Of a stretch of 64,000 nucleotides of DNA, positions 1-10,542 are shown one piece after another; the first letter of the stretch is position 1, and the number at the start of each line of letters is the position of its first letter. Both the position numbers and the translations under genes were made by a program. The stretch is from NCBI RefSeq assembly GCF_004355185.1, contig NZ_CP037922.1:2170001-2234000 (forward strand), in the 5' to 3' direction. This stretch comes from Hymenobacter radiodurans (GTDB lineage Bacteria > Bacteroidota > Bacteroidia > Cytophagales > Hymenobacteraceae). The notes beneath the pieces were generated by a model. The model worked only from the letters and a program-made list of their open reading frames with translations. It did no database searches and was not told the origin of the DNA.

Positions 1-267
1 AGAAAAAACCGTCTGCAAACCAGCCTCAATCTTGCCCTTGGCTCGGCTCTGGCCAGCATCGGGCTAACCATTCCGGCGGTTGCTGTCTTGTCCGCAATCA
101 CCGGCCTGACTATTACGCTCGGCATCGACATAAAGTCAACGGTATTGCTGGTCCTGGCCCTGATTACCAATATATTGTCGTTCTCTACCGGTCGCACCCA
201 CATGCTACACGGAGTAGTCCTGCTGGTCATATTTGCCGTTTATCTGTTCACGATTGTAGTGCCGTAA
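1..267 (+). CDS. chaA: Ca2+(Na+)/H+ antiporter ChaA, C-terminal end (partial)
   Basis: Only the last 88 codons are in the window and the gene enters from the left edge. The reading frame begins in a stretch (RKNRLQTSLNLALGSALASI) followed by GLTIPAVAVLS, which matches the last conserved block of ChaA/CaxA cation-proton antiporters of the inner membrane. Two further hydrophobic segments follow and end in FTIVVP before TAA. The family exchanges Ca2+, or Na+/K+ in ChaA, for protons and helps alkaline and salt tolerance. It is convergent with the next gene and the two share a long imperfect stem-loop. Substrate specificity cannot be judged from this fragment. Confidence 0.8.
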   Translation, partial: RKNRLQTSLNLALGSALASIGLTIPAVAVLSAITGLTITLGIDIKSTVLLVLALITNILSFSTGRTHMLHGVVLLVIFAVYLFTIVVP

Positions 268-292
268 ATAGGGAGAAACAGCTCTTTTAGCA

Positions 293-354
293 AACGAATG
301 CAAGCCGCAGAGCAACGACTAGTCCAAGCCATTGTTCTGCGGCTTGCATCCGTT
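293..354. terminator. Long imperfect inverted repeat between convergent genes
   Basis: The arms at 293-317 and 330-354 are about 25 bases each with roughly three mismatches (core ATGCAAGCCGCAG) and a 12-base loop. The right arm reaches the stop codon of the minus-strand SDR gene. It lies just after chaA, so a two-way transcription terminator is the likely role, though no clean T-tract follows. Confidence 0.5.
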
Positions 355-1144
355 AGCTGTTGCCGTACATGTTCGATTCGCCGCCGTCGATGGCAATGGT
401 CTGGCCGTTGATGTAGGCGGCGTCTTCGCTAAGCAGGAAGGCCACTACCTTGGCCACTTCTTCAGGCAAGCCCAGCCGCTTGGTGGGGTTACGCTGGGCG
501 TATTCGGTTTCAGCCTGCTTTGGGTCGGCGGGGTTTACTTGCTTGAACGCTTCGGCCACCATCGGCGTCAAGATAGCGCCCGGCGCAATGGCGTTTGTGA
601 TGATGCCGTGGCGCGCGTATTCCAGCGCCGCGTTTTTGGTCATGCCCGATACGGCGTGCTTGCTGGCTACATAGGGCATCTGGTTGAGCACCCCTCGAAT
701 TCCCCCCACCGACGCCACGTTGACGATGCGGCCGTAGCCCTGCCGTTGCATCACCGGCAATACGTAGCGCAGACCATAATACACGCCCATCAGGTTGATA
801 TCGATTACTTTTTTGAACACTGCTATGTCGTAATCAACGATGCTCGCCTGCTTGCCTTCAATGCCGGCGTTGTTGTAGAGCCCGTCGATGCGCCCAAAGG
901 CGTTCACGGCGGCTTCCACGTAGTTCCTCACGGCTGCCTCGTCGGACACATCGGCCACGGCTGTTTCGATACGGGCAGACGGGAACTGCGCGGTCAGCTG
1001 CTCTTGCGCCTGGGTCAGACTTTGTTCGTTGTAGTCGACCAGCAGCAGATTGGCGCCGAGGGCGGCTAGCTCCTGCGCCGCTGCCAAACCTAGGCCCATT
1101 GCGGCGCCTGTGATTATGATTGATTTTCCCTGGAATGAGCTCAT
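353..1144 (-). CDS. SDR-family NAD(P)-dependent oxidoreductase
   Basis: A classical short-chain dehydrogenase/reductase of about 263 residues. Visible motifs are the Rossmann glycine motif TGAAMGLG near the N-terminus, NNAG in the middle, the catalytic Ser region NVASVGG and the YVASK (YxxxK) pair, and a C-terminal NGQTIAIDGG typical of SDRs. A longer frame starts at a TTG at 1156, but the ATG at 1144 (MSSFQGKS) puts the nucleotide-binding strand at the usual distance. The family reduces or oxidises alcohols, sugars or lipid-like substrates in the cytoplasm. The substrate is unknown and the neighbours do not indicate it. It appears monocistronic. Confidence 0.85.
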   Translation of the reverse strand: MSSFQGKSIIITGAAMGLGLAAAQELAALGANLLLVDYNEQSLTQAQEQLTAQFPSARIETAVADVSDEAAVRNYVEAAVNAFGRIDGLYNNAGIEGKQASIVDYDIAVFKKVIDINLMGVYYGLRYVLPVMQRQGYGRIVNVASVGGIRGVLNQMPYVASKHAVSGMTKNAALEYARHGIITNAIAPGAILTPMVAEAFKQVNPADPKQAETEYAQRNPTKRLGLPEEVAKVVAFLLSEDAAYINGQTIAIDGGESNMYGNS

Positions 1145-1432
1145 CGGAAGGTGCAAATTGAGGGTGAAATCACTGTGTACGAATCATCTACGGATAGAGT
1201 AATACCGTCGGGTGTTGAGAAGAGATTTTGTTCATCGCGAACGAACGGTGACCCAACTACGGCTGCTAAGATCTGCTAGGGTGCTTTTTCTGAGCTGTAG
1301 CCGCCAACCATAGTGGCGGCGGGCAACCCCAAGATCCTGTTTGGCGTTGCGCTGAAGAAGACCATCGTGGCCGTTGCAGTGTCCTCATGCCAGAAGGGCG
1401 AGGGCTTGCCTCATGTATTAAAAGCCCCCAGC

Positions 1433-3107
1433 ATGTCTAACCTGGAAATCAGTGCCGCAACCGTACGCCAGAGTCATAAGCGCCCCAATGCTGCTCCTTT
1501 CTGGCTACTTGCTACCACCGCTTGCGCCGTGCTCGGTGCGGCCGGCGGCTGCAACAATTCCTCCAATACGATGGAAAATGCCACGCAACAAACGGATGCC
1601 AGTACTACGCCTTCCACCCTGGATCTGGCCGCGCTGCCCAAGATCGGGACGGTGGACGAGCGGTTTCAGTCCTATAACGTGGAGATGGCCGAGCTGACGG
1701 GGGGCAATTTCTGGAAGCCTTACGACCAGATCGGCAAGCCTACCCCGCCGCCCCCGGCTGATGCTCCTAACCAGCGCAGTACGCCCGCCGGCATGGACCC
1801 CAAGCTCTACCAATATTTGCCCCCATCGACCTGACGAAGCCCCGCCTGCGCAAGCTAGCCGCTGCCCTGGGTCCGGCCTACGTGCGCTGCAGCGGTACCT
1901 GGGCCAACTCCACCTACCTGCCCGACACCGACCAAACGCCCAAAAACCCCCGAAGGGCTTCAGCGCCGTGCTTAGTCGGGCGCAGTGGAAGGGCCTGGTG
2001 GATTTCAGCAAAGCCGTCAATGCCGATATCGTCAGCTCGTGCGCTACCAGTCCCGGCACCCGCGACGCGCAGGGCGTGTGGACGCCAGCGCAACTGGCCC
2101 GCGTACTAGCCTACACCAAGCAGCTGGGCGGGCGCATGGCCGGGTTGGAGTTTATGAACGAGCCCACCTTTGCCAAAATGGGGGGCGCGCCCGAGGGCTA
2201 CGACGCGGCCGCCTACGGGCGTGACTTTAAAGTGTTCCGGCCCTTTATGAAGAAAAATGCGCCGGGTACGCTCGTCCTGGGCCCCGGCTCAGTAGGGGAA
2301 GGTGAGGGCGGCCAAGGCGTAGCTTACGGTGGGATGGAGGTGTTGCCGACCCCGGCCTTGCTCCAGGCCGCCGGGCCCGGTGTCGATGTGTTTACGTACC
2401 ATCACTATGGCGCTGCGTCGCAGCGCTGCGGCGACATGGCCCCGGTGAAGCAAGACTCAGCGCTGAGCGAAGAATGGCTGGCCCGCACCGACAACACGCT
2501 GGCTTTCTACCGTCGGATGCGCGACCAGTACGAGCCGGGCAAACCTTTCTGGAATACGGAAACGGCCGATGCGGCCTGCGGTGGCAACCCTTGGGGGGCG
2601 CAATTCCTCGACACCTTCCGCTACCTCGATCAGATGGGGCGGCTGGCCAAGCAGGGCGTGAAGGTGATTTTTCATAATACCCTCGCCACTAGTGACTACG
2701 GCCTGCTGGATGGTGAAACCCTGGCACCCCGGCCAAACTACTGGGGCGGCCTGCTCTGGCACCAGCTCATGGGCACCACCGTGCTCGATGCCGGGGCCTC
2801 GCGGCCCGGTCTGCATATCTATGCCCACAATATGAAGGGCCACGCGGGTGGCGTGACGTTGCTCATCATCAATAATAGCCGCACGGCTACTACCTCGCTG
2901 GAGTTGCCCAAAGCGGCTCAGCGCTACACCCTCAGCTCCCCGAAGCTGGAAAGTAGCACGGTGCAGCTCAACGGGCAGGAGTTGAAGCTGGGGGCCGACG
3001 ATGCCCTGCCAACCATGACCGGCGAAGCAGTGGCGGCCGGGAAAATAACTTTTGCGCCCACCACCATCACCTTTCTCACCATTGCCGACGCGGGCAACAA
3101 GAATTAA
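1433..3107 (+). CDS. Heparanase/beta-glucuronidase-like glycoside hydrolase (GH79-like), two frame breaks
   Basis: The frame from ATG 1433 encodes a lipoprotein-like leader (GAAGGCNN) and the start of a TIM-barrel enzyme. Two one-base losses then occur, at C5 runs 1820-1824 and 1947-1951. Adding one C at each gives a continuous protein of 558 residues. Catalytic landmarks are FMNEP (acid/base Glu) and PFWNTETADAACGG (probable nucleophile Glu), followed by VIFHNTLATSDYGLLD and a beta-sandwich-like C-terminus. The order matches GH79 enzymes, which cleave beta-glucuronides or heparan-like chains, and the lipoprotein leader places it outside the inner membrane. The family is inferred from motifs and the exact substrate is open. 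If the frame breaks are real, the gene is dead. Confidence 0.65.
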
Positions 3108-3244
3108 ACCTTAGCGCGGTAAATAGAATGTCCTGCCTTTCTCGAGAGCTGGTAATCAGGCTCTAGCCCCGGTGTATTATCTATTTAGGTCGCGAATGGC
3201 TCTAATTGTCGGATTCTGCTGACGTGATCTGTAGACAATGATTG

Positions 3245-3826
3245 CTACACCGCAGGCTCGTGCTGCCACCACCGCTTCGCGCCAAACAGATACAGCTCAG
3301 CGCATCCCCAGGCGGTGAGGCAGCCCAGCAATGTGCCGGCCAGTACATCGGAAGGGTAATGAGCGCCCAGATAAATGCGGCTGTAGGAAACAATTACGGC
3401 CCAGACCAGCACCACAATCTTGACTAGCCAGAAGCGGCGAGGCAGCACCAGAATCAGAAAGACGGCCAAAGAAAAGGCGTTGGCCGCGTGCGATGACAAA
3501 AACCCAAATTGCCCCCCACAGCCATGCACTAGGTTCAGCGACTCCGATAAGTCGGGGTCGTGGCAGGGGCGAAGACGTGCAAAATACGGTTTGAAGAGCC
3601 GACTGGAAATCGAGTCGGTGAGCAGTACGCTCAGGCCCAGCATGGGCAGCAGGAGCAGGGCGCGGCGCTTAAATAAGTAGCCCAGCACGAGGGCCATCAC
3701 AAAGTAGGCGGGGAACCAGACGAAGCGGTCAGTGAAAAAGACCATCCACTTGTCCATTCGAGGCGAGTGGCTATCGTTTGCGGCTATCAGCAGCCAGCGA
3801 TCCAGGGCTTGAAGTCGTTCGATCAA
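3245..3826 (-). CDS. PAP2-family membrane phosphatase
   Basis: 193 residues with about five hydrophobic helices. The three-part phosphatase signature is visible: KPYFARLRP (K-x6-RP), a SSHAAN variant of PSGH, and SRIYLGAHYPSD (SR-x5-H-x3-D). This is the type 2 phosphatidic acid phosphatase superfamily, membrane enzymes that remove phosphate from lipid carriers such as undecaprenyl diphosphate or from phosphatidic acid. The best start is a TTG at 3826 and no ATG lies upstream in frame. It sits 26 bases downstream of hemF on the same strand, so co-transcription is likely. Undecaprenyl recycling is a reasonable guess, not shown. Confidence 0.85.
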   Translation of the reverse strand: MIERLQALDRWLLIAANDSHSPRMDKWMVFFTDRFVWFPAYFVMALVLGYLFKRRALLLLPMLGLSVLLTDSISSRLFKPYFARLRPCHDPDLSESLNLVHGCGGQFGFLSSHAANAFSLAVFLILVLPRRFWLVKIVVLVWAVIVSYSRIYLGAHYPSDVLAGTLLGCLTAWGCAELYLFGAKRWWQHEPAV

Positions 3827-3852
3827 TGAGAGGGCGAGTAAGCGGGCGGGGG

Positions 3853-4824
3853 TCAGGACTTAGGGGGCATTTCGGCCCATAATACACCTTTGCGGAGCCA
3901 GGCCAGGGTTTCCGCCTCGGGCGAATGGGGCTCGGGTTGCTGGTCGTAATGCCACTCGCAGCGGGGCGGCAGGCTCATCAAAATGCTTTCGGTGCGCCCG
4001 CCCGTTTCAAGCCCAAATCGTGTGCCACGGTCGAAGGCCAGGTTGAATTCCGCGTAGCGCGACCGGCGCAGCATCTGCCAGCTTTCCTCACGCGGCCCGT
4101 ACGGCTGGGGGGCATTTTGGCGCATTAGCTCAGTATAAGTTGGGCCAAAAACGTCGCCTACTTCCTGCACGAAAGCAAAAAGCTGGTCGGCCGAGCCATG
4201 CGTTCCCACGGTGAGGCGGTCGAAAAAAATGCCCCCCACACCGCGGGTTTCCTGACGATGGGGCAGATAAAAGTAATCGTCGGCCGTTTCCCGGAAGCGC
4301 GGATAATAGGTGGCGTCGTGCCGGTCGCAGGCGGTTTTCAGGGTTTGATGAAACCAGCGGGCCTGGGCTTCATCCACGTAAATCGGCGTCAGATCGATAC
4401 CGCCGCCAAACCAAGCCTCGCCATTGCCCGCCTCAAAGTAGCGCACATTCATATGGATGATAGGCACGCGCGGACTGCGCGGATGCATCACCACCGACAC
4501 GCCCGTGGCAAAAAAGTGCGGATCGGGCATGAGCAGCACCTTAGCCGCCTGGGCGCTCATTTTGCCGTGCACCGCTGAAAAGCCAACGCCGCCTTTCTCT
4601 AGAATGGCTCCGTTCTCCAGCACCCGCGATACCCCACCGCCACCACCAGGCCGCTCCCAGGTGTCGGTGCGAAAAGCGGCACCCCCGTCGGCCGCTTCCA
4701 GCTGCGCGCACAGGCGCGTTTGAAAGGCTCGCATCCAGTCTTCGACTGCGGCCCGCAGCGGGGCAGCTGGTGCTGGGGCTGCGGTTGTTTCTTCTAGATT
4801 CTGGCTGTACGGGGTAGAACTCAT
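3853..4824 (-). CDS. hemF: Oxygen-dependent coproporphyrinogen III oxidase
   Basis: 323 residues matching aerobic coproporphyrinogen oxidase, which decarboxylates coproporphyrinogen III to protoporphyrinogen IX using O2 in haem synthesis. Signature blocks are ENGAILEKGGVGFS, VPIIHMNVRYFEAG with the conserved His, AWFGGGIDLTPIYV, RGVGGIFFD and the C-terminal SILMSLPPRCEWHY. The N-terminal 25 residues are low-complexity (alanine and proline rich). ATG at 4824 follows a short upstream region that holds a palindromic repeat. A possible Bacteroidota promoter (CAAAATTA, the reverse of TAATTTTG) lies at 4961-4968. The downstream PAP2 gene probably shares the transcript. Confidence 0.95.
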   Translation of the reverse strand: MSSTPYSQNLEETTAAPAPAAPLRAAVEDWMRAFQTRLCAQLEAADGGAAFRTDTWERPGGGGGVSRVLENGAILEKGGVGFSAVHGKMSAQAAKVLLMPDPHFFATGVSVVMHPRSPRVPIIHMNVRYFEAGNGEAWFGGGIDLTPIYVDEAQARWFHQTLKTACDRHDATYYPRFRETADDYFYLPHRQETRGVGGIFFDRLTVGTHGSADQLFAFVQEVGDVFGPTYTELMRQNAPQPYGPREESWQMLRRSRYAEFNLAFDRGTRFGLETGGRTESILMSLPPRCEWHYDQQPEPHSPEAETLAWLRKGVLWAEMPPKS

Positions 4825-4850
4825 AGCGGATAATCTAACTAAAAAAGGTG

Positions 4851-4938
4851 GTCATGCAGAGCGAAGCATCTCGCGGGCTGTTGTAAGATTAGTCGCCTCA
4901 CTACCGCGAGCGAGATGCTTCGCTCTGCTCTGCATGAC
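4851..4938. repeat. REP-like palindromic repeat element
   Basis: An 88-base element whose ends are inverted copies (GTCATGCAGAGCGAAGC and its partner), each followed by the core GAAGCATCTCGC. It is placed between divergent hemF and the E1 gene. The same core and outer GTCATGC ends occur at 62694-62908, so this is a dispersed family, probably a non-autonomous REP/MITE-type repeat. Confidence 0.7.
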
Positions 4939-5040
4939 ATTCTGATCAAGGTTAGCAGGTCAAAATTACGCAGAAAACCCGCCGCCTCACCAACTCTGCC
5001 CCCGAAGCTGTAATTTCGCCTTCCCACTTTCCCGCCGTTC

Positions 5041-7188
5041 ATGCTGAACTCGACCGCCCCTGCCCCTGACGCTGAATTTACTGCTTCTGCACCCACTGCT
5101 GCTGCCCCCAATCCTACCCGCGAAACGCTGTTGCGCGCCTACCGCCTCATGCGCACGGCCGACGAAATGGCGCGTCTTTACGAAGAAAACAAGGCTGTAA
5201 CGGCCAAATACGTGCACGCCACGGCGCGCGGCCACGAAGCCATTCAACTGGCCGCAGCCTTTCACCTGCTGCCCACCGACTATGCGGCGCCTTATTACCG
5301 CGACGACGCTATGCTGCTCGGCATGGGTATCACGCCTTATGAGTTGATGCTGCAGCTGATGGCTAAGCGGGACGACCCGTTCAGCGGCGGACGCACGTAT
5401 TATTGCCATCCGTCGTTGCGCCGCGCGGGCTTTCCTACAATTCCGCACCAAAGCTCCGCCACCGGTATGCAGGCCATTCCGGCTACAGGTATGGCGCACG
5501 GAATCAAGTATTTGGAAAGTCAGCGAAACAAAGAATCGATGGCTGATTACTCTTCATCTTCGTCTGATTCGGCGCCGGTTGTGCTGTGCTCCATCGGGGA
5601 TGGGGCCATGACGGAGGGCGAAGTGTCGGAAGCGCTGCAAATGGCCGTTCTGCATCAGTTGCCCATTATTTATCTGGTGCAGGACAACGATTGGGGTATC
5701 TCGGCTACCGGGCGGGAAATGCGGGCTATGGACGCCTACGAATTTGCGGCGGGCTTTAAAGGCCTGCACCGCCTGCGCGTGGATGGGGCTGATTTTTCGG
5801 CTTCGTATTCGGCTATGAGTGAAGCATTTGCTTATGTGCGCCGCACCCGTGGTCCGGTGTTAGTACACGCTAAGTGTCCGCTGCTTGGCCACCACACCAG
5901 CGGCGTGCGCCGCGAGTGGTATCGTGGCGACAACCTTGCCCAGCACACTCCGCAGGACCCCTTGCCCCGCCTGCACCAGCAGCTGCTTCTGCGCAGCTTT
6001 GCTAAACGAGAACTGGAGCAAGCCGCCACTGAAGCTGCCGCCCTCGTGCGCGCCGATTACGAGCGTGCCCTGCTCGCGCCCGCACCCGACCCCGCCACCT
6101 TTGCCGACCACGAATTTGCCCCCCAGGCCGTGACGGAAGAGGCTGGGGAACGCACCCCCGCCGGCGCCGACAAAGTGCTGATGGTAGATGCTGCGTTGCA
6201 CGCCGTTGATGATATTCTGCGCGAGTTTCCCGAAGCGCTGTTTTACGGACAGGATGTAGGCGGCGAGCTGGGGGGCGTTTTTCGCGAAGCGGCACTGCTG
6301 GCCAAGAAATACGGCGATGCGCGCGTGTTTAATACCCCGATTCAGGAAGCTTACATCGTGGGCAGCACGGCCGGCATGAGCGCCGTAGGGGCGAAGGCCA
6401 TTGTGGAGATTCAGTTTGCCGACTATATCTGGCCGGCCCTCAACCAATTAGTTGAGGAATTGTCGAAGTCGTGCTACCTATCGAATGGGCAGTTTCCGGT
6501 GCAGGCGCTGATTCGGGTGCCCATTGGCGCGTACGGTGGGGGCGGACCTTATCATTCGGGCTCCATCGAAAGCACTTTGCTCACTATTCGGGGCATCAAA
6601 GTGGTGTATCCCAGCAATGCCGCCGACATGAAAGGCCTGCTGCGCGCTGCTTTTCTGGACCCCAATCCGGTCGTTTTGCTGGAGCACAAAGGCTTGTATT
6701 GGAGTAAGGTGCCCGGTACGGAAGATGCCAAAACGATTGAGCCGGCGGCTGGCTACGTGCTGCCCTTAGGCAAAGCCGCCATCGCTCAGGCCGCCGATGC
6801 TGAGCAGCTTCGGCGGGGCAATACCTGCGTGGTCGTTACGTATGGCATGGGCGTGCATTGGGCCAAAACGGCCAGCCGGCAGTTCCCTGGTCAGGTGGAA
6901 GTGCTGGACCTGCGCACCCTGAACCCGCTGGATTTTGAAGCGGTGCAGGCTGCCACAATGCGCCATAGTAAAGTGCTGGTGCTCACCGAAGAACCCTTGA
7001 TGAACTCATTTGCCGAGTCGTTGGCTGGGCGCATCCAGCGCACCTGCTTCCAGCAGCTCGATGCGCCCGTGTTCACCTTAGGCGCTGCTAATTTGCCCGC
7101 CATTGCATTGAACGTCGACTTAGAGCGGCAGATGTTGCCTAGTGCTGCAAAGGTCGCCGCCGCCCTGCTGGAACTACTGGAGTACTAA
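5041..7188 (+). CDS. 2-oxoacid dehydrogenase E1, alpha and beta subunits fused
   Basis: 715 residues in two parts. Residues about 35-330 are an E1-alpha domain with the thiamine diphosphate motif GDGAMTEGEVSEAL running to VQDNDWGIS. Residues about 375-710 are an E1-beta/transketolase-like domain (GQDVGGELGGVFREA, PIQEAYIVGSTAGMSAVG, VEIQFADYIWPALNQ, IGAYGGGGPYHSGSIE) with the C-terminal VLVLTEEP block. Such fused E1 proteins are usual in Bacteroidota and decarboxylate branched-chain 2-oxoacids or pyruvate, passing the acyl group to a lipoyl E2. No E2 or E3 gene is nearby, so they must be encoded elsewhere. ATG 5041 is the first in-frame start. A strong hairpin terminator follows. Choice between branched-chain and pyruvate substrate is not made here. 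Confidence 0.9.
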   Translation: MLNSTAPAPDAEFTASAPTAAAPNPTRETLLRAYRLMRTADEMARLYEENKAVTAKYVHATARGHEAIQLAAAFHLLPTDYAAPYYRDDAMLLGMGITPYELMLQLMAKRDDPFSGGRTYYCHPSLRRAGFPTIPHQSSATGMQAIPATGMAHGIKYLESQRNKESMADYSSSSSDSAPVVLCSIGDGAMTEGEVSEALQMAVLHQLPIIYLVQDNDWGISATGREMRAMDAYEFAAGFKGLHRLRVDGADFSASYSAMSEAFAYVRRTRGPVLVHAKCPLLGHHTSGVRREWYRGDNLAQHTPQDPLPRLHQQLLLRSFAKRELEQAATEAAALVRADYERALLAPAPDPATFADHEFAPQAVTEEAGERTPAGADKVLMVDAALHAVDDILREFPEALFYGQDVGGELGGVFREAALLAKKYGDARVFNTPIQEAYIVGSTAGMSAVGAKAIVEIQFADYIWPALNQLVEELSKSCYLSNGQFPVQALIRVPIGAYGGGGPYHSGSIESTLLTIRGIKVVYPSNAADMKGLLRAAFLDPNPVVLLEHKGLYWSKVPGTEDAKTIEPAAGYVLPLGKAAIAQAADAEQLRRGNTCVVVTYGMGVHWAKTASRQFPGQVEVLDLRTLNPLDFEAVQAATMRHSKVLVLTEEPLMNSFAESLAGRIQRTCFQQLDAPVFTLGAANLPAIALNVDLERQMLPSAAKVAAALLELLEY

Positions 7189-7223
7189 GCGCACGTTTAT
7201 ATACTTAGCTTATTAAAGAGCAT

Positions 7224-7258
7224 AAAAAAGCCCCCAGATGATGTCTGGGGGCTTTTTT
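7224..7258. terminator. Bidirectional intrinsic terminator
   Basis: Perfect hairpin AGCCCCCAGA-TGATG-TCTGGGGGCT with A-run before and T-run after, between the convergent E1 gene and the T9SS protein gene. Confidence 0.9.
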
Positions 7259-7273
7259 GCGGATTGCCGAATG

Positions 7274-10200
7274 CTAGTTTTTAATCAGCTTCAGCAGTTG
7301 GTGAAAATTGCTATTCACCACCCGAATCATGTACGTGCCCACCGGGTAAGTGGCTGTTGCTAAGCGTAGAGGAGTGCCACCAGCGGCCTCAAAGCGAGTG
7401 AGCATTCGTCCGTCGGCACCGTGAATCTCGATGGAATAGCTTACTTGTGGCAGTCCCGACAGATCAAGGATAGCGTAATCGGTAGCTGGATTGGGGTGAA
7501 GCGTAAGCAGCGCGGCAGGTTGGGCAATGAAGGTCACAGGCTTGACCTCGCTTAGCATTACTTTGCCATCTGTATCTACCTGGCGCAGACGATAATACAC
7601 GGTGCCGGGCGTGGCCCCAACGTTTTTGTCGCGGAAATCATATGCCTGGCGCTGAGTAGTAGAGCCGTTTCCCAGGCGCTGGCCGATGACTACAAATTCC
7701 AGCCCATCGAGGGAGCGCTCTATGTCAAAGCGCGCATTCGTTTGCTCCTGTGCCGTGGCCCATGATAGGAGAGCATCGCGCCCGGCGGCGTGGGCCTGAA
7801 AGTCGATGAGTACCACGGGCAGCGGGACTACCGGCATTGGGCCTTTTTCCGGTGCTGTAATTTTCACTGGCTGAGGTACGAAGCGGAAATCGGCATCGGT
7901 TTGAGTCGCGTCGCGGCGGGGAGCAGTCGAGGGCGTTCCCCCGTATGCAGCGTCAAAAAGGTCAATCAAGCCATTGGCATTATCATCGTGGTAGTGCACG
8001 TTGCCCGGATCGAGGAAATTAGGTATTGCATCGCCATCCGCATCTTCCAGCCAGGCTGGATTGCTGTTAGCGGCGGCATAATACGCCGCTTTGATTGGGT
8101 TGGCGGCAGCAAACTTGACCGCGCGGCCCACCAAATCGTCTATGCTACTGCTGTTCCGATTGTCATCGAAGCCTTCCTGCCAATCTGCTAAAGCATCATT
8201 ATCAGAGTTCGAATCGAGTATATCAGCTACCTCATCGAGGTCAGTATTCGCGAGAGTAGCGGCGCTTAATGCTGTGCCCGCTATAGCTGCCCGCCCCGTA
8301 GCCGGATCGAGGCCGGGGACTAAATCATAGGCGTTATCCAGGCCATCATGGTCAAAGTCCAGGCCCGAGGGCGCGCGGTAAGCGGCCGTGGTTTGAGCTT
8401 CGCGATTATCCAGAATTCCATCGTTGTCGGAGTCCAGATCAAACATGTTGCGCACACCGTCGTTGTCGGCGTCGGCATTAGCAAAAATTGTCTGGCGGCT
8501 ACCCGCGCCAAGCTGCGCGGCCAGGGGCATTCCAAGCGCGTCGACGGCTCCGCCAATGCGGCCCGATGCCAGCTGAAATTGGGCAGGCTGGGCATAATTA
8601 TTAGCTTCCAGCGCATCAGCGATGCCGTCACCGTCAGAATCGGCGTCCTGATGACTTGGCGTACCGTCCAGATCCAGATCAAAAAGGTCATTGATGCCAT
8701 CACCATTTACATCGCGAAAGCCCCCACGCCGGGCACCATAAAGGAGCCAGCCAAATAGCGTGGCGTGCCATTCACCAGCACATCCGGGTCGATACCAAAG
8801 CTTTCCGATAAGTCCGTGATGCCGTCGTTGTCATCATCAATATCGGCCAGATCATCTACGCCATCCTGGTCAAAATCGCAGCTGTAAGCGTAGGTGTAAA
8901 TCGTTTCGCTGGGGGCTGAAATAAAGCCGTAGGTCCAGGTGTTAATCGTGTAGTCGTTGCCGGCTTCGTTGCTGTCGTCGCCCCAGCGGTGTACTCCCTG
9001 GTAGGCGGCCGTGCTGGAAATAACGCCATCGGTGCGCACGCTGGCCATGTCAGGGGCGGGGCGAGTTTGGGGGAAGAACTGAGGCTTGGCAGCGGTGAGT
9101 TGCGAGTCGTCCCAGTACAGGCGGTCGTAGTACGTATTGCCCCCCACCGACGGCCGGATATTCTGCACCCGCAGCCCGCTGGAATTGCCCTCTACATCAT
9201 ACACGGGGAAGTTTACTGGCGCTCCCTGGCTCGTGAAAGAGAGCTTAATAGGCAAGCCGGCTGCTACTAACTTGCCCGCGCGGTCCAGGCCATTCCACAC
9301 TAGTGTATTAGCTCCCGGCACTACCGATTGCTCCAATAGCACATCGTCGCCGTCCTGCACGCCGTTGCTGTTCAGATCAATCAGAATAGCAACTGTGCCT
9401 GTCTCATCAGATATGGTAGTGAAAGCTACTTTACCAAGGCCCCCTTCGCAGAAACCGCGCTGGGAAGTAACAAAGCGCGGCGCAGGCGCGCTGGGCCACA
9501 GTTCTTTGTCGGGGTTATTTACGAAGTTCGGGTACTCAGGATAACCCGTATTGCCCGCCTGGCTGCGGCGGCGCTCCGCGAAAGTAGAGCCAGTAGCCGC
9601 GCTGGCGCGTGAGCCGTTGGCGTTCGAAACAAAGTAAAACACGAGCGGCCGAATTCCGGCCAGCTCGATCTGCTTCACATAGTACTGGCCCCGATGCTGG
9701 GGGCTTTCTATCAAAGGAAAAAGCGCAAAGTTGGCCGAAAGCCGATTTTCGTAGCCCGTACCGCCCGAGGTGGTAGTGGTGAAGGACCATAGCTTGCTAA
9801 ACAGGCGTCCTGGCTTTTCCTGACCAGCGGCGTCACGCACGGTGAAGTCCCAAAAGTCGTATTCCGAGCGCACGGCACTCATAAAATTGGGGTTCCGGGC
9901 GCCTAAATCGTTGAAGCCCGGCTGGGTGCCTTTGTTGGTAAACTCGCCCTCTTGGGTGAACTCAACGTAAAAATCGTGGGTAACACCGGTGTTATTGGTG
10001 TAGGTTAAGGGCTCGTAGCCGCCGTCGCCGGCGGTTAGGGAAGGCCCGATCTGGTGCTGAGAGGTGTTGGCAATTACACCCGCCTGATCGGTCAGCAAGC
10101 CCGCCTGGCTTGGGGTGGCCGGGTCGCGCAGAAGCTTATTTTGACTGACAATAGTGCCCGCACCCGCACCATAGCGGAGGGTAAGAAGCAGGTTAGCGTG

Positions 10201-10542
10201 CGTGCCACCCCCAATTCGCGCTACCCGATGTACTCCATAGTGAAGGGTCTCGCCAGCCTTGAGCCGAATGTGAAGGCGGTAGTCTTCCAGAAACGGAACA
10301 TCATTGGTGCCCCAGGCTTGGGGTTTCAGAAAGCCTAATGACAAATTTAGCCCCCCAGTGGCCGCGTTGACATCGTGGGTCAGAAAGCCTGCACGATCGT
10401 TTCGCGGATCAGTGAGCGGGTAGGGCAGGTTGGTGGCAGGGTTAACGGCCCGGTTTGGCGTAAGCTGGCGGGAGCCTTCGGCCAGCAGCAGGGAGGGGGC
10501 AAGGGCTAGAACTGATACTATAGCGCGTAAGAGTATTCTCAT
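7274..10542 (-). CDS. Large secreted protein with Ca-binding DxDxDG repeats and T9SS sorting domain, one frame break
   Basis: ATG 10542 gives a signal peptide (MRILLRAIVSVLALAPSLLLA) and a large beta-rich N-terminal region. The frame ends early at a C5 run, 8721-8725. One added base joins it to the downstream frame and gives 1089 residues. Across the joint the sequence reads as regular thrombospondin type 3-like calcium motifs (DVNGDGINDLFDLD, DADSDGDGIADALE, DLDSDNDGILDN), which supports one gene. The last 75 residues (LHPNPATDYAILDLSG ... GTYMIRVVN) are a type A type IX secretion C-terminal domain, so the protein should be exported by T9SS and attached at the surface or released. An adhesin or matrix role is an inference. 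A terminator lies directly beyond the stop. Confidence 0.8.
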
